Origin: Ruegeria sp. THAF33
GTDB lineage: Bacteria; Pseudomonadota; Alphaproteobacteria; Rhodobacterales; Rhodobacteraceae
Direction of reading: 5' to 3'
Assembly: GCF_009363615.1 (NCBI RefSeq)
Contig: NZ_CP045385.1
Location: 682,001-746,000, forward strand
Length of the DNA stretch: 64,000 nucleotides
The stretch's first letter is position 1; every line of letters starts with the position of its first letter. The notes below the pieces were generated by a model. It was not told the origin of the DNA and did no database searches. It worked only from the letters and a program-made list of their open reading frames with translations. Shown here in pieces: positions 15,900 through 23,937 of the stretch. Made by a program: the position numbers and the translations under genes.

Positions 15900-16787
15900 A
15901 TGGTAAAGTCATCAAATCCCATGTTCCTGGCCGCCGACGGGGGCGGAACGCGCTGCCGCGTCGCCGCTTTTGTCGATGGCAAAACACACAGGGTCGAAGT
16001 TGGCGCGGCAAACGTGTCCACGGATTTCGAGGCCGCCTGCATCGAACTGCGGCGCGGCCTGGAAGCTCTGGCCGTTCAGACGGGCCGTTCGCCCGAGGAA
16101 CTTGCGCAAGCACCCGCCTATCTGGGCCTGGCCGGGATAACAGGTGACGCGATTGCCCGGAAACTTGCGACGGCATTGCCATTTCGGCACGTCCGGATCG
16201 AAGATGATCGCGCAGCAGCTTTGCGTGGCGCATTGGGGGCGATGGACGGGTTTGTTGCACATTGCGGTACCGGTTCTTTTGTCGCCATGCAAAGGGGTGG
16301 CACGATGAAGTTTGCCGGCGGGTGGGGCCCTGTTCTGGGCGATCAGGCTTCCGCGCAATGGGTTGGCAAACGGGCGCTGGCGAAGACGCTGGAGCAAACG
16401 GACGGCACGACCGGCCCTTCGGCATTGACGCAGGATCTGCTGTCTCGATTTGGCGATGCCGCGGGAATTGTACGGGCCGCCGCTGACATGACGCCATCGG
16501 ACTTTGGCGCCCTCGCCCCGCTTGTGACCGAGCTTTCCAATCGCGGGGACGACTTGGCCGGATCCATCCTGCGGGATGGTGCGGGCTATCTGATCGACGT
16601 GATGAAGAAATTGGGCTGGAACGTCGGCCTGCCCGTTTGTCTGACCGGCGGAATCGGCCCCCTTTACGCGCCGTACCTGCCTGCGGATATGCAATCTGCT
16701 CTGGTCCAGCCCGCGGGCGATCCACTGTCCGGCGCACTTGCATTGGCAAAGGCGTATCTGGAGGAAATCGAACATGAACATAGCTGA
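15900..16787 (+). CDS. BadF/BadG/BcrA/BcrD-type kinase, probably N-acetylglucosamine kinase
   Basis: 295 residues from ATG 15900 (AAAGGT six bases upstream); ATGs at 15894 and 15921 are also in frame. ASKHA fold: the phosphate-1 loop AADGGGTRCRVAAF is near the N-terminus, the second loop HCGTGSFVAMQ near 122, and GGWGPVLGDQASA follows, as in eukaryotic-type GlcNAc kinases. It should phosphorylate the imported amino sugar to its 6-phosphate for NagA or MurQ. It is the first gene of the plus arm and overlaps the GntR gene by 14 bases. Confidence 0.82.
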   Translation: MVKSSNPMFLAADGGGTRCRVAAFVDGKTHRVEVGAANVSTDFEAACIELRRGLEALAVQTGRSPEELAQAPAYLGLAGITGDAIARKLATALPFRHVRIEDDRAAALRGALGAMDGFVAHCGTGSFVAMQRGGTMKFAGGWGPVLGDQASAQWVGKRALAKTLEQTDGTTGPSALTQDLLSRFGDAAGIVRAAADMTPSDFGALAPLVTELSNRGDDLAGSILRDGAGYLIDVMKKLGWNVGLPVCLTGGIGPLYAPYLPADMQSALVQPAGDPLSGALALAKAYLEEIEHEHS

Positions 16788-17529
16788 TTTCCTGCGGCCC
16801 GAAGGATGGTTGGGGCACAGCTCGGGCCCGCGCTATGTACAGCTCCGTCAACGCCTTGAACAAGGGATCAAGGACGGCATCCTGCCTCCCAACAGTTCGC
16901 TGCCCCCTGAAAGAGAAATCGCCGAGATCACCGACCTGTCCCGTGTGACCGTGCGCAAGGCCATTCATGAACTGGTGCGCAAAGGTGCAATCGAACAACG
17001 GCAGGGGTCTGGGTCCTTTGTTCGCGAACCCGTCGCGAAGGTTGAACAATCGCTGTCCCATCTGACATCGTTCACCGAAGACATGGAGCGGCGCGGGCTC
17101 AAGACGACCTCGACATGGCTGGAACGTGGGGTTTTCCTGCCATCCCCGGAAGAAATGATGGCATTGGGCTTGTCGGCAAATGAACAGGTCGCGCGTATCT
17201 ACCGCCTGCGAGAGGCAGGAGGACGCCCGATGGCGTTGGAAAAAGCGGCCCTTCCGCTCGATATCCTGCCGAACCCCACCGAAGTGACGGGATCACTTTA
17301 CTCTGTTCTTGAACAATCTGGTCTGCGACCGGTGCGCGCGATCCAGAAAATCTCGGCCATCAACCTCGAACCGCCCGAGGCAGAGCTTCTGGATGTTGCG
17401 GAAGGTACGGCCGGGCTTCGGATTCAACGCACCTCATATCTGAAAAGCGGGCGGGTCGCTGAATTGACCCGCTCGATCTACCGCGGTGACGCCTATGACT
17501 TTGTGGCCGAGCTGCGCCTGTCAAATTGA
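16774..17529 (+). CDS. GntR/HutC-family transcriptional regulator (NagR-like)
   Basis: 251 residues from ATG 16774 (MNIADFLRPEG), with GGAGG 10 bases upstream; an earlier in-frame ATG at 16738 is deep in the kinase gene. N-terminal winged helix: PPEREIAEITDLSRVTVRKA (recognition helix, about 35-55), then GAIEQRQGSGSFV. The C-terminal UTRA ligand domain (about 90-250) is the type that binds amino-sugar phosphates in NagR/YvoA. It is co-transcribed with the kinase and deaminase genes and is the best candidate to bind the GGTAT boxes in the divergent promoter. Confidence 0.87.
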   Translation: MNIADFLRPEGWLGHSSGPRYVQLRQRLEQGIKDGILPPNSSLPPEREIAEITDLSRVTVRKAIHELVRKGAIEQRQGSGSFVREPVAKVEQSLSHLTSFTEDMERRGLKTTSTWLERGVFLPSPEEMMALGLSANEQVARIYRLREAGGRPMALEKAALPLDILPNPTEVTGSLYSVLEQSGLRPVRAIQKISAINLEPPEAELLDVAEGTAGLRIQRTSYLKSGRVAELTRSIYRGDAYDFVAELRLSN

Positions 17530-17541
17530 AAGCCTGGGAAA

Positions 17542-18570
17542 ATGCCTGACACAACCACTCAGATGCGGCGCGAGATCGATGAGATTCCCGACGCCGTAGA
17601 CCGCCTTCTGACCGAAGGTGCAGATTTGATCGCGCAAACCGCCGACGAGATCCGGGCCCGCGACCCGCGGTTCCTGATCTCGGTGGCGCGCGGATCCTCG
17701 GATCATGCGTGCAGTTTTCTGAAATACGCCTCGGAACTGTTGCTTGGTTTGCCGATGGCTTCGGTCGGACCGTCGGTGAAATCCATCTACGGGGTCGACA
17801 TGCGTTGCGAGGATGCAATCTGCATCTCTGTCTCACAATCCGGTCAGAGCCCGGATATCGTGCAGCTCACGCAGTCGCTCACATCCGGCGGGGCTTACTC
17901 GGTCGCGATCACGAACAACCCTGCCTCTACCCTGGCCGAGGCGGCTGCGGCAACACTGCCCATTCACGCGGGCCCCGAACTGAGCGTGGCGGCGACAAAG
18001 ACATTCGTGACGTCTCTGGTCGCCGGGCTGTGGCTGATTGCGCAGGTGAAGCGCGATGATCACCTGTTACGCGCAATCCATGGGCTGCCAAACAGTTTGT
18101 CGACCGCAATCGCCTGCGACTGGAGCGCCGTGGCGGACGCGGTGGACGGTCGGTCTTTGTTTACCTTGGGTCGGGGCCTGTCTTTGGCAATCTCCAACGA
18201 AGCCGCGTTAAAATTCAAGGAAACCTGCCAGATCCACGCAGAAAGCTATTCGGCGGCCGAGGTTCTGCACGGCCCGGTTTCCATCGTGGATCAGGGCTTT
18301 CCCGTGCTTGCCCTGTCGTCCGGGGATGCAGCAGAGGACAATCTGGCCGAAGTTGCGGACGCACTGGCGTCCAAAGGCGCTGTGGTTTTCGCCACAACCG
18401 GCCGCGTGAAACACGCCACAGAACTGCCCCATGTCCGGACGTCGCATTGGATGACGGACCCGATACCGACAATCGCTGCGTTTTATGGCATGGTGGAAAA
18501 GGTGGCCACACAACGCGGGATCGACCCGGACACACCACGCCATCTGAAAAAAGTGACGGAAACGGTATGA
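17542..18570 (+). CDS. SIS-domain glucosamine-6-phosphate deaminase (NagB-II/GlmS C-terminal type)
   Basis: 342 residues with two SIS domains and no glutaminase domain. Motifs: SVARGSSDHACSF and SVSQSGQSPDIVQL in the first domain; FTLGRGLSLAISNEAALKFKE and YSAAEVLHGPVSIV in the second; and a GlmS-like C-terminus HLKKVTETV. The family opens and deaminates glucosamine-6-phosphate to fructose-6-phosphate, finishing the GlcNAc route after NagA. It overlaps nagA as ATGA, which supports this order of reactions. An isomerase of another amino-sugar phosphate is the alternative. Confidence 0.83.
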   Translation: MPDTTTQMRREIDEIPDAVDRLLTEGADLIAQTADEIRARDPRFLISVARGSSDHACSFLKYASELLLGLPMASVGPSVKSIYGVDMRCEDAICISVSQSGQSPDIVQLTQSLTSGGAYSVAITNNPASTLAEAAAATLPIHAGPELSVAATKTFVTSLVAGLWLIAQVKRDDHLLRAIHGLPNSLSTAIACDWSAVADAVDGRSLFTLGRGLSLAISNEAALKFKETCQIHAESYSAAEVLHGPVSIVDQGFPVLALSSGDAAEDNLAEVADALASKGAVVFATTGRVKHATELPHVRTSHWMTDPIPTIAAFYGMVEKVATQRGIDPDTPRHLKKVTETV

Positions 18571-19700
18571 CCAGCTCTACTGTTACTTTTGCGGGTGGCC
18601 CGATCTTCGATGGCACTGAATTGCGTGAAGGATACGCCGCACGGTTCAGAAACGGTGTGCTGGATGCGTTGCTACCTGCGGCCCAGATCGCGCAGGACGA
18701 CCAGATCGAGGATCTGCATGGCGACATCCTCAGCCCCGGCTATGCGGACTTGCAGGTGAACGGCGGCGGGGGCGTGATGTTCAACGACGATCCATCGGTT
18801 CACACGCTGACCCAAATCGCCAGCGCTCATCGCGCGCTGGGTGCCACTCGCATCCTGCCAACCCTGATCACGGACACGGCCGAGAAAACCCGGGCCGCGA
18901 TTGATGCCGCCATCAAGGCCGTTCAGACGGGTGTTCCCGGCATTGCGGGCCTGCATCTGGAAGGTCCGCACCTGTCTGTGCGACGCAAGGGTGCACATGA
19001 TGCCGCCCTGATCCGCCCGATGCAGCAAACCGATCTGGAAATTCTGATCGACGCCGCAAAACACCTGCCCGCATTGATGGTGACGCTGGCGCCCGAAAGC
19101 ACAACTCTGCAACAGGTTGAAGAATTGAAGCGCGCGGGGGTCATCGTTTCTCTGGGGCATACGGACGCGCCTTTTGAAACCTGCCAGGCGTTTTCAAGGG
19201 CCGGGGCGCAGTGCGCAACGCATCTGTTCAATGCAATGAGCCAGCTTGGCAGTCGTGAACCGGGATTGGTCGGCGCGGCGCTATCCTGCGGGTCGTTATC
19301 GGCGGGCTTGATCGCGGATGGCATCCATGTACATCCCGATACGATGCGGATTGCCTGGGCCGCCAAGCGCGGACCAGGGCGGATTTTCCTTGTCAGCGAT
19401 GCGATGGCGGTCGCCGGAACGTCACTGACCGAGTTTCGGTTGGAGGGACGCCGCATCCGGCGGGAGAACGGCAGGCTGACTTTGGAGGACGGCACTCTGG
19501 CCGGGGCCGACTTGTGCCTGACAAAAGCGGTGCGGGTTCTGACGGAACAAGCAGAGATCCCCGTTCAGGATGCACTCGCCGCAGCAACAAGCGTTCCGCT
19601 TGGGATGATTTCCGCTAAAAGCAAAGGGCTGACACCTGACCTGTCGCACATGATACGGATTGCCCCGGATCTGTCCGGGGTCAGACCGGTGCAACCCTGA
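18567..19700 (+). CDS. nagA: N-acetylglucosamine-6-phosphate deacetylase
   Basis: 377 residues starting at ATG 18567 within the ATGA overlap; the longer in-frame start at 18447 lies in the deaminase gene. Amidohydrolase fold with metal and catalytic motifs: LHLEGPHLS (metal Glu), SLGHTDA (metal His), THLFNAMS (metal His) and FLVSDAMAVAG (catalytic Asp). It removes acetate from GlcNAc-6-phosphate to give glucosamine-6-phosphate for the SIS deaminase. It is the last gene of the plus arm and is followed by a hairpin. Confidence 0.92.
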   Translation: MTSSTVTFAGGPIFDGTELREGYAARFRNGVLDALLPAAQIAQDDQIEDLHGDILSPGYADLQVNGGGGVMFNDDPSVHTLTQIASAHRALGATRILPTLITDTAEKTRAAIDAAIKAVQTGVPGIAGLHLEGPHLSVRRKGAHDAALIRPMQQTDLEILIDAAKHLPALMVTLAPESTTLQQVEELKRAGVIVSLGHTDAPFETCQAFSRAGAQCATHLFNAMSQLGSREPGLVGAALSCGSLSAGLIADGIHVHPDTMRIAWAAKRGPGRIFLVSDAMAVAGTSLTEFRLEGRRIRRENGRLTLEDGTLAGADLCLTKAVRVLTEQAEIPVQDALAAATSVPLGMISAKSKGLTPDLSHMIRIAPDLSGVRPVQP

Positions 19701-19730
19701 CCCAATCCTCGTTGATCCGACCGGCTGCCC

Positions 19731-19762
19731 AGCGCGCGCATGATGCCGATGCTGCGCGCGCT
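19731..19762 (+). terminator. Hairpin after nagA
   Basis: AGCGCGCGCA (19731-19740) pairs perfectly with TGCGCGCGCT (19753-19762) across a 12-base loop, 30 bases past the nagA stop. There is no T-tract, so it may act with Rho or mainly stabilise the mRNA end. It separates the amino-sugar operon from allE. Confidence 0.5.
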
Positions 19763-19883
19763 TACTGACGGCCAATTTCTGATTTTTCAAATCTTCACGA
19801 ATAGAGCTGTCAACTTTTTGCGGGTGGTCCGCCCCGATCCTTCGGCGCATATTTCAGGCATATGACATTTTTCAGGAGCATGC

Positions 19884-20756
19884 ATGACCGCCAAGTATTA
19901 TTCGCCACACGGTGGGCATCCTGGTCAGGAGCAATTGCTGACTGACCGCGCCGTATTTACTGACGCTTATGCAGTGATCCCAAAGGGAACGATGCGGGAT
20001 ATCGTGACCAGTTTTCTGCCGTTTTGGGACGACACCCGCTTATGGGTGATATCACGCCCGCTCAGCGGCTTTGCCGAAACCTTTTCGCAATACATCATGG
20101 AGGTTCAGCCCGGCGGTGGCTCTGACCGGCCCGAGACCGATCCCGAAGCCGAAGGCGTTTTGTTCGTGGTCGAAGGCACAGCGACCTTGACGGCCGACGG
20201 CACGACCTACGAGCTGACACCCGGCGGCTATGCCTACCTGCCCGCTGAATGCAACTGGACCTTACGAAACCGAGGCGGTGAGACCCTGCGCTTCCATTGG
20301 ATTCGAAAGGCTTATGAAGCGGTGGAAGGGCTTGACCGCCCGGACGTTCTGGTTCTCAACGAAAATGAGATCACGCCAACGCCGATGCCCGGAACCGACG
20401 GCAAATGGGCCACGACGCGCTTTGTCGACCCAAGTGACCTGCGGCACGATATGCACGTGACCGTGGTGACTTTCGAGCCCGGCGCTGTCATTCCTTTCCT
20501 TGAAACACATGTGATGGAACATGGTCTGTATGTTCTTGAGGGAAAGGCCGTCTACAGGCTGAACAATGATTGGGTAGAGGTCGAGGCCGGCGATTACATG
20601 TGGTTGCGCGCGTTCTGCCCGCAGGCCTGCTATGCAGGCGGGCCGGGTAAGTTCCGTTACCTGCTGTACAAAGACGTGAACCGTCATATGGCATTGCGGC
20701 CGGGGCCAGCGGCTTATCCGCAGCACCGGCGCCTCAGGACAGCGGCGCTGAAATAG
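19884..20756 (+). CDS. allE: (S)-ureidoglycine aminohydrolase (bicupin)
   Basis: 290 residues. Two cupin halves are visible: VEGTATLTADGTTYELTPGGYAYLP (about 95-120) and LETHVMEHGLYVLEGKAVYRL with VEAGDYMWLRAFCPQACYAGG (about 210-255). In this family the second half binds manganese. The N-terminus MTAKYYSPHGGHPGQ fits AllE/UGHY proteins. It releases ammonia from (S)-ureidoglycine to give (S)-ureidoglycolate, the substrate of AllA encoded at 27827. Its 3' end overlaps the convergent bhcR gene by 23 bases. Confidence 0.88.
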   Translation: MTAKYYSPHGGHPGQEQLLTDRAVFTDAYAVIPKGTMRDIVTSFLPFWDDTRLWVISRPLSGFAETFSQYIMEVQPGGGSDRPETDPEAEGVLFVVEGTATLTADGTTYELTPGGYAYLPAECNWTLRNRGGETLRFHWIRKAYEAVEGLDRPDVLVLNENEITPTPMPGTDGKWATTRFVDPSDLRHDMHVTVVTFEPGAVIPFLETHVMEHGLYVLEGKAVYRLNNDWVEVEAGDYMWLRAFCPQACYAGGPGKFRYLLYKDVNRHMALRPGPAAYPQHRRLRTAALK

Positions 20757-21582
20757 TCCCGCCGATGGCCAGAGTTAACTGACGCGCCGCCTCGATGACG
20801 GGGCGGCTCAGGCGCGCGATTTCGGCTTCGCTGACGCGGCTTGTCGGTCCGGATACCGAAATCCCGGCTACAGCCTCTCGGTTGATATCGAAAACAGGCG
20901 CAGCGATACATCGCATACCCGCGTTTTTTTCTTCGTTGTCTATCGAGAAGCCCTGTGCCCTGACCGTGGCAAGATCTTCTTTCAGCGCGGCCGGGCTGGT
21001 AATCGACCGGTCCGTGAAGGCCCGCAGTTCCGTCTTGGCCAACAGCCGGTCCAGCCGATCTTCATCCATATATGCCAACAAAGCTTTCCCGATGCCCGAT
21101 GCGTGCATCGGAGACAGCGTGCCCGGAGGGAAAAACGCCCGGATGCTGGCATGGGTTTCCACCTGGCTCAGGAACAGCACCATTCCTTCTTTTTCGACCC
21201 CAAGGTTTGCGGTCTCGCCGGTGGCCTCCATCAGCTTTCGCATCTCAGGTCGGGCCCGGTCCACAAGGCTGGTGCGACGCAGGAAGCGCGAACCGATTAC
21301 GAACGCACGAGGACCGATGTGCCAGACCTGCTCGTCATGATCGAACTCGACAAGTCCCCTGCCCTCTAGTGTAACGAGAATTCGGTAAACCGTGGCGGGC
21401 GACTGGCCCATTTCGTCGGACAGCGCGGTTAACGCCTTGCCCTGCGCTTCACTCAAATACTCAAAAACTTCCATCGCACGGTCCAGAGATTTGATCGTGT
21501 TTTGCGCTGTCTTGTCGTCCCATCCCCGTGGTCTTCCACGGGCTTTTCTGCGGACTTCGCGAGTATTGTCTTGAGAATCCAT
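20734..21582 (-). CDS. bhcR: IclR-family regulator of the beta-hydroxyaspartate cycle
   Basis: 282 residues. A basic N-terminus RKARGRPRGW resembles an AT-hook (GRP core). The winged helix follows (about 30-90, LSDEMGQSPATVYRILVTLEGRGLVEF), then the IclR ligand domain (about 105-280, HASGIGKALLAYM, INREAVAGISVSGP). It is divergent from bhcABCD, the arrangement known in Paracoccus denitrificans, where BhcR controls the cycle and senses glyoxylate. By position it could also act on allE, which converges on it with a 23-base overlap. Confidence 0.88.
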   Translation of the reverse strand: MDSQDNTREVRRKARGRPRGWDDKTAQNTIKSLDRAMEVFEYLSEAQGKALTALSDEMGQSPATVYRILVTLEGRGLVEFDHDEQVWHIGPRAFVIGSRFLRRTSLVDRARPEMRKLMEATGETANLGVEKEGMVLFLSQVETHASIRAFFPPGTLSPMHASGIGKALLAYMDEDRLDRLLAKTELRAFTDRSITSPAALKEDLATVRAQGFSIDNEEKNAGMRCIAAPVFDINREAVAGISVSGPTSRVSEAEIARLSRPVIEAARQLTLAIGGTISAPLS

Positions 21583-21751
21583 AAAAACCCTTTGATCATT
21601 CGTGAAAGACTAATTCATGATATGAAAAATATAACACATTGACAATTATAAATTAAATTCAAAACGTGGTGTTTTGAAAGTCTTTTTCAAAAATATATCG
21701 GGCAGAGCGGCTAGAACTTATTGTGTGGTCAACGACGGAAGGAGACCACCC
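21583..21751. promoter_or_regulatory. bhcR-bhcA promoter/operator region
   Basis: A strongly AT-rich 169 bases. Two palindromes of the kind bound by IclR dimers stand out: TTTTGAAA-gtctt-TTTCAAAA (21672-21692) and TTCAT-gat-ATGAA (21614-21626). A TTGACA element is at 21639-21644, but no convincing -10 follows at standard spacing. GGAAGGAG (21737-21744) is the bhcA ribosome site. I infer that BhcR binds one or both palindromes. Confidence 0.6.
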
Positions 21752-22942
21752 ATGAGCTTTCAAAATCCCGTTTTCATTCCGGGCCCGACCAACATCCCGG
21801 AAAGCCTGCGCAAGGCCTGCGACATGCCTACGATCGACCACCGTTCGCCACTGTTCGGGCAAATCCTACATCCAGCGCGCGCGGGTGTTCAGAAAGTCCT
21901 GAAAAGCAACAGCGCAGAAGTCTTCATCTTCCCATCGACCGGAACAGGAGGCTGGGAGACCGCGCTGACCAACACCCTGTCGGCCGGTGACAAGGTTCTG
22001 GCGGCGCGCAATGGCATGTTCAGCCATCGCTGGATCGATATGTGCCAGCGCCACGGTCTGAATGTCGAGATCGTCGAAACCCCTTGGGGCGAAGGGCTGC
22101 CAGCCGATCGTTACGAAGAGATTCTGACCGCCGACACAAGCCACGAAATCAAGGCTGTTCTTGCCACGCATAACGAAACGGCGACCGGTGTGAAATCGGA
22201 TATTGCCGCTGTACGCAAGGCTCTGAATGCTGCTGGGCACCCCGCAATGCTGTTCGTCGATGGTGTTTCATCGATCGGATCCATGGATTTTCGTTTTGAC
22301 GAATGGGGCGTTGATGTGGCCGTCACGGGTTCGCAGAAAGGGTTCATGTTGCCTGCGGGCCTTGCCATCGTCGGGTTCAGCCAGCGGGCAATGGACGCGA
22401 CCAGCACAGGGACCCTGCCCCGCACCTTCTTTGACGTGCACGACATGGCGAAAGGCTATGCCAACAGCGCATACCCCTACACACCTGCGGTTGGCTTGAT
22501 GAATGGCCTCAATCAGGCCTGTGACATGCTGCTGGGTGAAGGTTTGGAAAACGTCTTTGCCCGGCATCACCGTATTGCCGAAGGCGTACGTGCCGCCGTG
22601 GGCGCCTGGGGGCTGGACCTGTGCGCGGCGAACCCTTCGGTATATTCTGACACCGTCAGCGCGATCCGCACGCCAAACGGTTTCAACGCCACCGATATTG
22701 TCACGCACGCGGCCGAAAAATACGGCGTTGCCTTCGGTGTCGGCCTTGGCGAAGTCGCGGGCAAGGTATTCCGCATCGGGCATCTGGGAAGCCTGACGGA
22801 TGTCATGGCCCTGTCCGGGATTGCCACTGCTGAAATGTGCATGGTCGACCTGGGCCTGAACATCCAGTTGGGCTCGGGCGTGGCGGCTGCGCAGGAATAC
22901 TATCGCGGTCATTCGGGCGCCGTTCAAAAGGACGCCGCATGA
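21752..22942 (+). CDS. bhcA: L-aspartate:glyoxylate aminotransferase
   Basis: 396 residues from ATG 21752 (MSFQNPVFIPGPTNIP). A frame extension to 21674 lies upstream of the ribosome site. Class V PLP aminotransferase: STGTGGWE (about 62-69), FVDGVSSIGS with Asp170, and VTGSQKGFML with the PLP lysine at 196. From memory the sequence is very close to P. denitrificans BhcA. It converts glyoxylate and aspartate to glycine and oxaloacetate, the entry step of the beta-hydroxyaspartate cycle. The family also holds ureidoglycine:glyoxylate aminotransferases, relevant because ureide genes flank it. It overlaps bhcB as ATGA. Confidence 0.92.
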   Translation: MSFQNPVFIPGPTNIPESLRKACDMPTIDHRSPLFGQILHPARAGVQKVLKSNSAEVFIFPSTGTGGWETALTNTLSAGDKVLAARNGMFSHRWIDMCQRHGLNVEIVETPWGEGLPADRYEEILTADTSHEIKAVLATHNETATGVKSDIAAVRKALNAAGHPAMLFVDGVSSIGSMDFRFDEWGVDVAVTGSQKGFMLPAGLAIVGFSQRAMDATSTGTLPRTFFDVHDMAKGYANSAYPYTPAVGLMNGLNQACDMLLGEGLENVFARHHRIAEGVRAAVGAWGLDLCAANPSVYSDTVSAIRTPNGFNATDIVTHAAEKYGVAFGVGLGEVAGKVFRIGHLGSLTDVMALSGIATAEMCMVDLGLNIQLGSGVAAAQEYYRGHSGAVQKDAA

Positions 22943-23910
22943 TGAAGGACTGCAACATGTATATCCCGACCTACGAGGACGTGCTGGCGGCACATGATCG
23001 GATTGAACCTTTCATCCGCCGCACACCGGTACGTACTTCGGACTTTCTGAACGAGCTGAGCGGTGCACAGCTGTTCTTCAAATGTGAAAACTTTCAGGAA
23101 CCGGGCGCCTTCAAGGTTCGCGGCGCTGCAAACGCCGTGTTTGGCCTTGATGACGATCAGGCCAAGAAAGGCGTTGCAACCCATTCTTCGGGCAACCACG
23201 CCTCGTGCCTGTCCTATGCGGCAATGAAGCGCGGCATACCGTGCAACGTCGTCATGCCGCGCACAGCGCCACAGGCCAAAAAAGACACGGTGCGGCGCTA
23301 TGGTGGGAAGATCACGGAATGTGAGCCCTCCACCTCGTCGCGCGAAGCAACCTTTGCCGAGGTTCAGGCCGCCACGGGCGGGGATTTCGTCCACCCCTAC
23401 AACGATCCGCGGGTGATTGCCGGGCAAGGCACCTGTTCGCGCGAGTTCATCGAACAGACCGACGGTCTGGATGCAGTTGTCGCACCTATCGGCGGGGGCG
23501 GCATGGTGTCCGGCACCTGTCTGACCCTGTCGACGCTCGCCCCGGAAACCGCGATCATCGCCGCAGAACCTGAACAGGCTGACGATGCCTATCGCAGCTT
23601 CAAGGCCGGCCACATCATCGCGGATGACGCACCCAAGACGATCGCCGACGGGCTGCTGGTTCCACTGAAAGAGCTGACCTGGCATTTCGTGTCGAACCAT
23701 GTCTCTGAAATCTACACGGCCTCAGAGCAAGAGATCATCGATGCGATGAAGCTGACGTGGAAACACCTTCGGATCGTGATGGAGCCATCTTCGGCCGTCC
23801 CGCTGGCCACGATCCTGAAGAACCCGGACGCATTCAAAGGCAAGCGTGTCGGCCTGATCATAACCGGGGGCAATGTCGATCTGGACAGGCTGCCCTGGCT
23901 GAACGCGTGA
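22939..23910 (+). CDS. bhcB: beta-hydroxyaspartate dehydratase
   Basis: 323 residues from ATG 22939, overlapping the bhcA stop; ATG 22942 is an equal alternative. Threonine-dehydratase/serine-racemase fold (fold type II PLP): PLP Lys59 in EPGAFKVRGAANAVF, HSSGNHASCLSYAA (about 81-94), and the phosphate-binding loop GGGGMVSGT. It dehydrates (2R,3S)-beta-hydroxyaspartate to iminosuccinate. The specific assignment rests on its place between bhcA and bhcC; the fold alone would also fit a threonine or hydroxyaspartate dehydratase. Confidence 0.92.
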   Translation: MMKDCNMYIPTYEDVLAAHDRIEPFIRRTPVRTSDFLNELSGAQLFFKCENFQEPGAFKVRGAANAVFGLDDDQAKKGVATHSSGNHASCLSYAAMKRGIPCNVVMPRTAPQAKKDTVRRYGGKITECEPSTSSREATFAEVQAATGGDFVHPYNDPRVIAGQGTCSREFIEQTDGLDAVVAPIGGGGMVSGTCLTLSTLAPETAIIAAEPEQADDAYRSFKAGHIIADDAPKTIADGLLVPLKELTWHFVSNHVSEIYTASEQEIIDAMKLTWKHLRIVMEPSSAVPLATILKNPDAFKGKRVGLIITGGNVDLDRLPWLNA

Positions 23911-23937
23911 CATCAATCCCGACATAGGAATACGGAA

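Noticed and set aside
21752..22942. Reading bhcA as ureidoglycine:glyoxylate aminotransferase (PucG), given the ureide neighbours
   Set aside because: It is followed by bhcB, bhcC and bhcD in the canonical order and by a divergent IclR gene, which fits the beta-hydroxyaspartate cycle. AllE already covers ureidoglycine. Activity on ureidoglycine is not excluded.
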